From the NCBI RefSeq assembly GCF_037997115.1, contig NZ_CP150484.1, positions 6,555,053 through 6,619,052 on the forward strand: a stretch of DNA of 64,000 nucleotides, written 5' to 3'. Below the pieces are notes generated by a model. The model had not been told where the DNA came from, ran no database searches, and saw nothing but the letters and a program-made list of their open reading frames with translations. Source of the DNA: Amycolatopsis coloradensis. Lineage in GTDB: Bacteria; Actinomycetota; Actinomycetes; Mycobacteriales; Pseudonocardiaceae. How positions within the stretch are numbered: the stretch's first letter is position 1; each line of letters starts with the position of its first letter. Both the position numbers and the translations under genes were made by a program. Below are positions 32,031 to 41,800 of the stretch, in pieces.

Positions 32031-32871
32031 CGCCGTAGTTGTAGAAACCCTTGCCGCTCTTGCGCCCGTGCAGCCCGGCCGCGGTCATCTGCTTGAGCAG
32101 CGGGCAGGGGCGGTACTTGCTGTCGTTGAACTCGTCGTAGAGGACCTCGACGCTGTAGAGGATCGTGTCGACGCCGATCAGGTCGGCGGTCTCCAGCGGG
32201 CCCATCGGGTGCCCGAAGCAGCCGCGGAACACTTCGTCGACCGTCTCCGCGTCCGCGACCCCTTCGTGCACGAGGAAAGCGGCCTCGTTGACGGTGAGCA
32301 TCAGCACGCGGTTCGAGACGAACCCGGAGGCGTCGTTGACCGGGATCGGCTTCTTTCCCATCGACAGCAGCAGCTCGCGCACGATGTCCTTTGTGGACTC
32401 ACTGGTGTGGTAGCCGGGGATGAACTCGCACGAAGGCTTCATCGGCACCGGGTTCATGAAGTGCACCCCCATCACCTTGTCCTGGCGCCGGGTGAGCGCC
32501 GCGACCTTGGTGATCGGGATGGCGGAGGTGTTGACGACGAACACGGTGTCGGCCTTGCAGGCCTCGTCGAGTTTCGGGTACAGGCGGGACTTGAGGTCCC
32601 AGTTCTCGGTGATGTTCTCGATCACCACTTCGGCCTCGGCGAGCAGGGCGAGCTCGGTGCCGAAGGTGATCCGGCCGAGTACGGCGGCCGCGTCGATCTC
32701 GGGGCCGCCGAGCATGCGGCTCATCCGGCATTCGAGTTCGATCCGGTCGCGGGCGTCGGCCAGTTTTCCCGGGTCGACGTCGATGAGCACGGCCTCGTGC
32801 TCGCTGGTGGCGAGGTTCTGCGCGACCCCGGTGCCCATCACACCGGCGCCGACGACTCCGACGAGGGTCAT
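32026..32871 (-). CDS. 3-hydroxyacyl-CoA dehydrogenase-like enzyme (FkbK/Asm13 type), glyceryl-ACP dehydrogenase
   Basis: A 281-aa protein. NAD-binding GVVGAGVMGTGVAQNLA (about 5-21) is followed by VVIENITENWDLKSRLYP (about 82-99), the catalytic-His region GVHFMNPVPMKP (about 134-145), and a C-terminal helical domain with SGFVSNRVLM (about 180-189) and GCFGHPMGPLETADLIG (about 216-232). FkbK/Asm13 homologues oxidise glyceryl-ACP to the aldehyde. Start ATG 32871 has a strong AAGGAGG and overlaps the KS-AT gene stop. The order dehydrogenase, ACP, acyl-CoA dehydrogenase, FkbH copies asm13-16; the asm17-like methyltransferase is missing. Confidence 0.9.
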   Translation of the reverse strand: MTLVGVVGAGVMGTGVAQNLATSEHEAVLIDVDPGKLADARDRIELECRMSRMLGGPEIDAAAVLGRITFGTELALLAEAEVVIENITENWDLKSRLYPKLDEACKADTVFVVNTSAIPITKVAALTRRQDKVMGVHFMNPVPMKPSCEFIPGYHTSESTKDIVRELLLSMGKKPIPVNDASGFVSNRVLMLTVNEAAFLVHEGVADAETVDEVFRGCFGHPMGPLETADLIGVDTILYSVEVLYDEFNDSKYRPCPLLKQMTAAGLHGRKSGKGFYNYGG

Positions 32872-35798
32872 CGTTCCTCCTTGGCTGCGTTGCTCGTGGT
32901 CAGGTCCAGCACGCCGTCGAGCCGGCCGTGGGCGGCCCGGACGGCGTCGGCGCCGCCGGGGTGCTGGTCGGCGAACACGACGGTCGCGCCCAGTTCGGCA
33001 CCCAGCCGGGTGGCCAGGTCGCGGGCGGTGACGTCCAGTTCGCCTTCGATCAGGTAGACCGGGGTCTCGGCGGACCGGGCGCCGAGCGCGACGTCGGTGA
33101 CGGCCCTGGTCGGCTCGATCCAGTAGCGGTCGCGCTGGAACGGATAACCCGGCAACGTGGTCTTCCGCGGGTCGCGGCCGTCGTGATAGGCCCGCCAGTC
33201 GATGTCCGCCCCGGAAAGCCAGGCGCGGCCGAGCGCTTCGGTGAGCACGGCCGTGTCCTGGCGGGGGTCGGCCTCGCCGGGCAGGGTCGGAACCAGCAGC
33301 GGCCACGAGGTCTGCGGGAAATCGGGGTGACCGCGGAACATCGAGCCGAGCGACTGCCCGGCTCCCAGTTCCAGCAACACGGTATCCGGGGAAACACTGG
33401 CAAGATGCTCGATCATCGCCGCGAACCGCACGGGACGGCACATGTGCTCGGCCCAGTAGCCGGGATCCTTCAGCTGCTTGAGCGTGATCGGCGCGCCGGT
33501 GACGTTCGACAGGTAGGGCACTTCCGGCTCGCGCGGCGTGAGGTTCTTCCGCGCCCACGCGGTCAGTTCCGCCGCGGCCGGGCGCAGGGCCCGCGAGTGG
33601 AAGGCGTGCGTGGTGCGCAGCGGCCTGGCCGGGACGCCGTGTCCGGCGAGTTCGGCGGCCAGCCTTTCGACGCCGTCGCCGGCGCCGGACACCACGATCA
33701 TCCGCGGTCCGTTCACCGCGGCGACGTCGACGCCGAACGCCGTCACGTCGCCCACCAGCGCGGTGAGTTCGGCGGCCCCCAGCGGGACCGCGGCCATCGC
33801 GCCTTCCGGCAGCTTCTCGATCAGCTTCGCGCGGGTGGCGACGAGCGCGGTGGCCTCTTCCAGGGTCAGGGCCCCGGCGAGCGTGGCGGCGGCGAACTCG
33901 CCGACGCTGTACCCGGCGAGCACGGACGGCTGGACTCCCCAGGCGCGCAGCAGGCGGCCGAGCGCGTAGCCGAGGGTGAACACTGCGGGCTGGGTGACCG
34001 ACGGAGCGGCGTCCTCGCTGTCGGTCGCGCGACCCAGCAGGCGGGCGAGGTCGCCGCCGTCGGAACCGCGAGAGCCGTGCAGGCTCGTCGTCGGGTCAGT
34101 GCCGAGATGCGACTTGAACAGTGCGGCGCATTCGTCGACGGCGGCCTTGAACTCCGGCTCGCTCTCGTAGAGTCCACCCGCCATGCCGCGGTACTGCTCG
34201 CCGACCCCGGCGAGCAGGAAGCCGGCCTTCCGCGGCTTCGAGTCCGCTTCGGCCACCACGGACGCGAACGCGTCGACGGCGTCATCCACAGAGGACACAA
34301 CCGTCATCCGCCGGTGCTCGAACGCCTTCCGGCCGTTGTGCAACGTGTAGGCGACGTCGGCCAGATCCGTCCACTCAGGACTGGAGGCGGCGAGCCTGCC
34401 GGTCATCGCGTCCGCCGCTTCGGAGGTCCGCGCGGACCACACGAGCAGCTGGTGCGGACGCGCGGGCGGACGCTCCGGGCAGTCCTCCGGCGCTTCCTCG
34501 ATGACGACGTGGGCGTCGGTGCCGCCGAAGCCGTACGCGCTGACGCCGGCCAGCCGGGGCCGCTCGCCGCGCGGCCAGTCGCCCAGTTCGGTCTGCACGA
34601 CGAGTTTGTCACCGCTGTGGGCGAGCTGCGGGTTGGGCTTCTCGAAGTTGACCGCGGGCGGCAGCTTCTCGTGGTGCAACGCCAGCGCGGCCTTGATCAG
34701 GCGGGCGACGCCGCCCGCCTGGTTGATGTGCCCGAGATTCGCGTCGATCGAGCCGAGAGTGACCCGCTCGACGCCGTCGACGTCGAAAATCTTCTGTAGC
34801 GCGGAGATCTCCGCGACGTCACCGAACGGGGTGCCCAAAGTGGACACTTCGATATGGTCGATCTCGTCGGGCTCGACGTCGGCGGCGGCCATCGCCTCCG
34901 CTACGACGGCGGCCTGGCCGGGAACGCCCGGCAGGTTGAACCCTTGCCGCGCGCGGTTGCCCTCGTGGTGGATGGCCCAGCCCCGGATCACCGCGTAGAC
35001 GCGGTCGCCGTCGGCCAGCGCGTCCTCCAGCCGCCGCAGCACGACGACGCCGAGACCGTTCCCTGGAACCTTGCCGTTGGCGCCCGCGTCGAGGATCCGG
35101 TTGATGCCGTCGGGCGCGAACCGGCTGCCCTCACGGTAGAGATAGCCCGGTTCCTGAGGCACCACAACGGAAACCGAGCCGGACACGACCAGGTCGGACT
35201 CGCCGGTGAGCAGGCTGGAGCAGCCCTGCGCGACGGCGGCGAGCGCCGTCGAGCTACAGCTCTGCACGCTGACCGACGGGCCGGTCAGATCGAGCGCGTA
35301 CGACAGCCGGGACGCGAGCAGATCCTTCTCGTTCTGCAGGATCAGCTGATCCGGGCCGACGGTCAGCGCGGTGACGTCGTTGGACAGCAGGTTCGACAGC
35401 AGGTACGTACTCGGGGCGCCGCCGGCGAACACCCCGGCGAGGCCTTCGATCCGGTCCGGGTCGACACCCGCGTCCTCCAGCGCGTGCCACGCGCATTCGA
35501 GGAACAGCCGGTGCTGCGGGTCGAGGAGTTCGGCGTCGGCGCGGCTGTAGCCGAAGAAGTCGGCGTCGAAGCGGTCGATGCCGGGCAGCAACCCGGCCGC
35601 GGGGACGAACGCGGGATCGTCGGCCACTTCGGCGGGGACGCCCGCGGCCAGCAGTTCGGCGCGGGTCATCCGGGTGATGCCGTCGCGGCCGGCGCACAGA
35701 TCGGCCCAGAACTTGCCGATGTCGGGCGCGCCGGGAAAGTTCCCGGCCATGCCGACGATCGCGATGTCGTCGCCGGTGTCCCGTTCTCGCGTGGTCAT
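32868..35798 (-). CDS. KS-AT didomain protein with catalytically dead KS and intact-looking AT
   Basis: A 976-aa protein: KS (12-~440), linker, AT (~545-830), then ~100 residues ending in a KR-like structural remnant. There is no ACP, KR active site or TE. The KS aligns without gaps through GPSVSVQSCSSTAL, so Ser182 sits where the catalytic Cys belongs (a Cys is one position earlier). EAHGTGT is EVSTLGT (His to Ser319), and KSNIGH is DANLGH (Lys to Asp352; the last His remains). Such a KS should not condense. The AT keeps its nucleophile in GYSVGE (Ser631) and the His in HAFHS (~734), a malonyl-like motif. Only 11 residues precede the KS, with no docking helix. It starts 8 nt after the PKS whose last AT is dead, and just before the hydroxymalonyl-ACP genes. 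I infer a trans-acting AT, or alternatively an unusual transacylase or release factor. Confidence 0.85.
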   Translation of the reverse strand: MTTRERDTGDDIAIVGMAGNFPGAPDIGKFWADLCAGRDGITRMTRAELLAAGVPAEVADDPAFVPAAGLLPGIDRFDADFFGYSRADAELLDPQHRLFLECAWHALEDAGVDPDRIEGLAGVFAGGAPSTYLLSNLLSNDVTALTVGPDQLILQNEKDLLASRLSYALDLTGPSVSVQSCSSTALAAVAQGCSSLLTGESDLVVSGSVSVVVPQEPGYLYREGSRFAPDGINRILDAGANGKVPGNGLGVVVLRRLEDALADGDRVYAVIRGWAIHHEGNRARQGFNLPGVPGQAAVVAEAMAAADVEPDEIDHIEVSTLGTPFGDVAEISALQKIFDVDGVERVTLGSIDANLGHINQAGGVARLIKAALALHHEKLPPAVNFEKPNPQLAHSGDKLVVQTELGDWPRGERPRLAGVSAYGFGGTDAHVVIEEAPEDCPERPPARPHQLLVWSARTSEAADAMTGRLAASSPEWTDLADVAYTLHNGRKAFEHRRMTVVSSVDDAVDAFASVVAEADSKPRKAGFLLAGVGEQYRGMAGGLYESEPEFKAAVDECAALFKSHLGTDPTTSLHGSRGSDGGDLARLLGRATDSEDAAPSVTQPAVFTLGYALGRLLRAWGVQPSVLAGYSVGEFAAATLAGALTLEEATALVATRAKLIEKLPEGAMAAVPLGAAELTALVGDVTAFGVDVAAVNGPRMIVVSGAGDGVERLAAELAGHGVPARPLRTTHAFHSRALRPAAAELTAWARKNLTPREPEVPYLSNVTGAPITLKQLKDPGYWAEHMCRPVRFAAMIEHLASVSPDTVLLELGAGQSLGSMFRGHPDFPQTSWPLLVPTLPGEADPRQDTAVLTEALGRAWLSGADIDWRAYHDGRDPRKTTLPGYPFQRDRYWIEPTRAVTDVALGARSAETPVYLIEGELDVTARDLATRLGAELGATVVFADQHPGGADAVRAAHGRLDGVLDLTTSNAAKEER

Positions 35799-35806
35799 GG
35801 GGTGGT

Positions 35807-38800
35807 TCACCTTCCGGTCCGGCTCGGGCGCTTGCGGAGCTTGGCGGTGCGGGCGCGGCGGCGCTCGCCGCGCGCGGAGACGTCTTCGGCGGGCTCGGCG
35901 GCCACCTGCGGCGCGCCGGGTTCGCCGAGAAGCGTGACGAACTCGGCGATGGTCGGTTTCTCGAACAGGCTCGCCGGGGCCAGTTCGACGCCGAACTCCT
36001 TGGCGACGCGGCCGATCAGCACCAGGCCGATCAGCGAAGTACCGCCGAGGTCGAAGAAGGGGTCGTGCACGCCGACCTGTTCCAGGCCGAGGCAGTCGCA
36101 CCAGGCGGCGGCGACGCGCTCTTCGGCCGGGGTGCGCGGGGCGACGTACGCGGTGCGCAGATCGGGTCGCGGGTACCGCTCTCCGGTGGGGATCGCGGCG
36201 TCGGCGCCGACCAGCGCGTCGACCGAGCCCATCCGGGCCAGCGCGGCCAGCACGTCGGCCAGCGGGAGCGGCAGCACGGTCACCAGCGGCTCTCCGGAAG
36301 CGACGATCCGCGAGAGCAGTTCGGTGCCTTCTTCGGCGCCGATGCCGAACTCCTCACGGAACTTGCGGGAGCCCTCCTGCGCTTCGGCGGAACCCGAAAG
36401 CCCGGACGCCGTCCAGGCATCGAGCTGCCAGGGACCCCACGCGACCGAGACGACCTGCTTCGCGGGACCGCGTCCGCCCGCCGAGGCCGAGGCGACCCCG
36501 TCGAGGAAGGCGTTGGCCGCGGAGTAGTCGATCTCGCCGACGCCGACGGTGAGCGTCACCGTCGAGGAGTACAGGATCAGCAGGTCGACCGGTTCGACGC
36601 GCAGCGCCTCGGTCAGGGCCAGGGTGCCGTCGACCTTCGGCGCCAGCACCGCGGCCGCCTGCTCACGGGTCTTGTTCTGCAGCAGGCCACCACCGGCGAC
36701 CCCGGCCGCGTGCACCACGCCGTCGAGGTAGCCGAAGTAACCGCGGACCTCCGCCAGCAGCGCCGCGGCCTCGCCGGGGGCACTGACGTCGGCGCGCAAG
36801 GTGAGGACGTCGGCGCCGAGGGCGCGCAGATCCCGGACCGCCAGCAGGACTTCGCTCGTGCGGTCATCCACGCCATGATCCCGGATCCAGTCGTCCCAGG
36901 TCTCCTCCGGCGGCAGCTCGGACCGGCCGGCCAACGCGAGGTTCATCCCCAGCGGCGCGAGCCGCCGGGCCAGCGCGAGACCGAGGACACCGAGCCCGCC
37001 GGTGATCAGGTAGGTACCACCGGGCTTCCAGGCCAGCGAGTCGTCGACCTCGGGCAGCTCGACGACGTCGAAGCCGCGCAGCCAGCGCCGTCCGCCGCGC
37101 CAGGCGGCGACCGCGACGCCGTCGACGGTGTCCACTGTGGACGCCGCCAGGAGGTCGAGCTCGTGCAGGGCCTGGGCGACCTTGTCCCCGGCGCGGTCGA
37201 AGTCCGCGTACTGCGCGTGGACCAGCGGGTACTCGGCGGCGATCGCGTCGGCCGTGGCGGCGATGGTCGGGGCGAAGGCGTCGGTGGCGTCCCCGCCGAG
37301 GACGTCGAAACCGTTGCGTCCCAACGCGAGCAGATCGACACGACGCCCGGCGCATTCGGCGCCGATTGCCTTGCCGAGCTCCAAGAGGCTGTAGAAGCCG
37401 GATTCGAGGCCGCCTGCGGTGAGCCCGAGGGCGTGCACGATCCGCAGCGGGCCGTCCCCGGCGAGCACCTGGCGGTCCATCTCGGAGGCGACCGTGACGC
37501 GGTGCCCGGCGGCCTCCGCGGCGACCGCGAAGTCGTCGGCGAAGGCACCCGGCTCGGCGAACAGGACCAGGTCCCCCGGCGTCGCGGGGACTCGGCGAGT
37601 GGTGTCCCGATGCCACGTCGGAGTGTGCGCGGCCAGACCGGCGCGAACCGGTGTCTCCGGCTCGGCGGCGGACATCTGGTCGAGCGACCAACCCGAGCCG
37701 CGCGAGGCGACCTCCGGCCAGTAGCGGGTGCGCTGGAAGCGGTAGCCGGGCAGCGAAACGAACCGGCGGTCCGGTCCCGCGCCGTCCGCCCAGCCGATCT
37801 CGACGCCGTGCTCCCACAGCGTGCCGAGCGCGGTCAGCCAGGCACGCCGTCCGGTACCGGCCACCGGCTCCGGCAGCAGGGAGACCACCGGCGTCTGCGG
37901 CAGGTAGCGTCCGGCCGCCTCGGCGCCGTCGTCGCCGAGCCCGGCTTCCACCAGGACTCCGGCGTACTTCGCCAAGGCCAGCAGGCCGTCTTCGAAGCGG
38001 TCGTCCGCGATCCGCCAGTGGGCCGGGTCCGCGGCCTCGGCGGCGGTGAGCACCGTGCCGGTGCGGGGCGAGATCACCGGCGCCGTGGGCGTTCCCACCC
38101 GTGGGACCGGCCCGCCGAGCGCGAGTTCGAGGCCTTCGGCGAGCCCGAACAACCCGCCCGCGACGGCGGCGACACATTCGCCGGTCCCGCGTCCGAGCAC
38201 CACGGCCGGTTCGAGGCCCCATGCGGTCAGCAGCCGGCAGAAGGCGTACTCGACGGCGAAGACCACGGCTCGTTCGTCGGCCTCGGCCGTGCCGTAGAGC
38301 GCGCCGAGGAGGTCGGCCCGGCCGTCCAGCAGGGCGGCGCATTCGTCGATCGCGGCGCGGAACGCGAGTTCCGTGCGGTACAGCTCGTCGGTCGTGCCCT
38401 GCCAGGCGCGGCGGGTGCCGGGCAGCAGGAGACCGAAGCGCCGCTTGTCGGTGACGGCCGAGCCGCCGGTGACCGCGCGCAGTGCCGTGACGGCGTCGGC
38501 GTGGTCGCGCACCAGCACCGCCTTGCGGACCGGCAGTGCGCTACGCCCGGCCTGAGTCGTGAAGGCGACGTCGGCGAGTTCGAGGTCTTCGGTCAGGTGA
38601 TCGGCCAAGGCCTCGGCGTTCGCGCGCAGCCCGGCTTCGCTCTGCCCGGACACCGTGAGCAGTTGCCATTCCGGGCCCGGCGCGGGCATCGGAGCGGGCG
38701 CCGCCTGATCGAGGACGAAGTGGACATTGGAGCCGGACCAGCCGAACGAGCTGACGCCCGCGCGCAGCACCCCGTCGGCGTTGGCCGGGAAGGGACGCGC

Positions 38801-41800
38801 CTCGGGGACCGGGCGGACCGTGCCGTCCACGGTGACCACCGAGTTCGGCGTGCTCAGGTGCAGGTTGCCCGGCAGGGTGCCGTGTTCCAGCGACAGCACG
38901 GTCTTGATCAGCCCGGCCATCCCCGCCGCGGCGAGCGTGTGGCCGACGTTCGTCTTGACGGCGCCGACGTAGAGCGGTTCGGGCGCGTTCCGCTCGCCGA
39001 AGATCTCACCGAGGGCGGTGAACTCGATCGCGTCGCCGAGTTGTGTGCCGGAGCCGTGTGCCTCGACGTAGCCGACCTCGTCGGGGGTGACCCCGGCGTC
39101 GGCGAGCGCCGCGCGGATGACCGCGTTCTGCGCCGCGCGGTTGGGTGCGGTGAGCCCGTTGCTGCGGCCGTCCTGGTTGGTCGCGGTGCCGCGGATGACC
39201 GCGCGGGTCCGCCTGCCCGGGCCGACCTCGCCCGCCCGGCGGAGCACCACGACGCCGCCGCCCTCGCCGATGACGTAGCCGTCGGCGCTCTCGTCGAAGG
39301 TCTTGGTGCGGCCGTCGGCGGCCAGCATGCTCATCTTGCAGGACTGGATGAACACGTCCGGGTTGATCATCGCCGAGGCCGCGCCGACGATCGCGATGTC
39401 GCATTCGCCGCGGCGGAGGCTCTGCACGGCCAGGTGCGCCGCGCTCAGCGCCGACGAGCAGGCGGTGTCGACGGTCAGACAGGGCCCGCGAAGGTCGAGC
39501 AGATGCGCGATGCGGCCGGCGGCGGCGGAAAGCGAGCTGCCGAGCCCGAAGTAGGGGTCGTCGGCCGCGTCCATGCCGTCGGCTTCGAGCTGCCGCATGC
39601 TGTACTGCATGGTGTCGATGAGTCCGGCGAACACGCCGGTGCGGCTGCCGCGCAGTTCGTCGGCGGTGAGCCCGGCGTCTTCGATGCCTTCCCACACCAG
39701 TTCCATGAGCAGGCGGAAGGTCGGGTCGAGCCTCCGCGCTTCCTGCGGAGAGAGGCCGAAGAACGCCGCGTCCCAGCCCGCGATGTCGTCGACGAACGCG
39801 CCCTGCTGCGTGTACGCCTTGCCCGGCGCGGTGCGGTCGGGGTCGTAGTAGTCGGCGGCGGTCCAGCGGTCCGGCGGCACCTCGCGGACCAGATCCTTGC
39901 CCTGGACGAGGTTCTCCCAGAACTTCTCCGGGGTGTCGCTGCCACCGGCGAAGCGGCAGGACAGACCGACGACGGCGACGTCCTGGCCCGCGGCGGCCGG
40001 TCCGGTGACGACGGTCCGCGGCTCCTGGGCCACAGGAGTGAGCGCGGCCAGCAGATGCGTGGCGAGCGCGGCCGGGGTCGCGTGGTCGAACACCATGGTC
40101 GGCGGCAGCGCAAGTCCGGTCTCGGTGTTGATCCGGCCGCGCAATTCGATGGCGGTGAGCGAATCGATACCCAGTTTCGTGAACTGCTGCCCGGCCGGGA
40201 CACCGTCGGTGTGTCCGAGGACGGCGGCCGTGTGGGTCAGGACGAGTTCGGTGAGCACGCGTTCGCGTTCGGCCTCGGGCAGTCCGGCGAGCCGGGCTCG
40301 CCACGCGTCGGCGGCTTCGGCGCCTTCCTCGGCGCGGGCGGCTTCGGCCTCGGCGATGGCGACGACCTCGGGCAGGTCGGCCAGCAGCGGGCTCGGCCGC
40401 AGCGCGGCGAACGGTGGGGCGAACTTCTCCCAGGTCAGTTCGGCGACGGTCAGCACGGTCTCGTCCCGGTCCAGTGCCTGCCCGAGCGCGACCAGGCCGG
40501 TCTCCGGGGCCATGGCCGGGACGCCGAGACCACTGAGCAGTTCGTCGAGGTCCGCGCCGACACCCATGCCGACCTCGCCCCAGCGACCCCACGCGATCGA
40601 CGTCGCGGGGAGCCCGTTCGCCCGGCGGCGCTGCGCGACCGCTTCGAGATGCGCGTTCGCGGCGCCGTAGGCACTTTGGACCGCGTTGCCGATGGAGGCG
40701 GCGATCGAGGAGAACAGGACGAAGGCGTCTAGGTCGAGCCCGTCGGTGAGCTCTTCGAGGTTGCGTGTTCCGGCGACCTTCGGGCGGAGGACGTCGGCGT
40801 AGCGCGTGCGGTCCATCGACTCGATGAGACCGAGTTCGAGCACGCCGGCGAGGTGGAAGACCGCGCGAAGATCGCCGCGGATCGGCTCGATGACGGCGGC
40901 GAGGGCGTCGCGGTCGGCGACGTCGCAGGCGGCGATGGTGACGCGATCCCCGGCCAGTTCGGCCGCGCCGGGAGCGTCTTCTCCGTGGCGGGAAACGAGA
41001 ACGACGTGGTCGGCGCCGTGGTCGGCCAGCCACCGGGCGACGATCCCGCCGAGTCCGCCGGTGCCGCCGGTGACGAGCACGGTGCCGCGCGGCTGCCAGG
41101 ACCGCTGGGGCTCGGCGGGCTCGGCGTGAGCGAGCCGCCTGCCGAACGCGCCAGCGGCCCGGACGGCGACCTGGTCCTCGCCGCGAGGGCCGGTGAGGAC
41201 GCCGCGCAGCAAGGCGACGGTCCGCTCCCCCGCCTCGGCCGGGACGTCGACGAGGCCGCCCCACGCTTGCGGGTTCTCCAGCGCCGCCGCCCGGCCGAAG
41301 CCCCACAGCTGGGCCTGGGCAGGCGAATCCGGCGCGTCGTGGGCGCCGGTCGAGACCGCGCCCCGGGTGAGCGTCCACAGTGGACCTTGCGGGTCGCGGG
41401 CGGTCAGCTCCCGCACCAGGGTCATCGTGGCCTCGGCGCCGAACGAGAGTCCGTCGGTCTCGGTCTCGTCGAGGGCCAGCAAGGACAGGATGCCGTCGAA
41501 GGTCTCGTCCGGCAGTTCCACACGATCGGGCTGCTCGACGACGAGCCGCCGCACCTCGGCACCGGCCAGTGCCTCGACGGCGGTCTCGATCCACGGGTGC
41601 TCGCGAGACGACGTGACGAGCAGCCAGCGCCCGGTGGCCGCGGTCGTCGCGGGGGTGAACGGCTGCCAGCGGACATGGTAGGCCAGCGAAGCCGCCTCGG
41701 CCGACAGCGACCGAGCGCGGCGGTAGCGAGACAGCGCGGGCAGGACGGTGCCGAGCGGCGCTTCGACGTCGGACAGCTTCAGTTCGGCGGCGAACTCGCC

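Noticed and set aside
36065-40732. 1555-aa plus-strand open frame antisense to the 2910-aa PKS
   Set aside because: Composition is arginine/glycine/glutamine-rich low complexity with no domain, and it lies exactly opposite a well-supported PKS. This is a normal consequence of high third-position GC.
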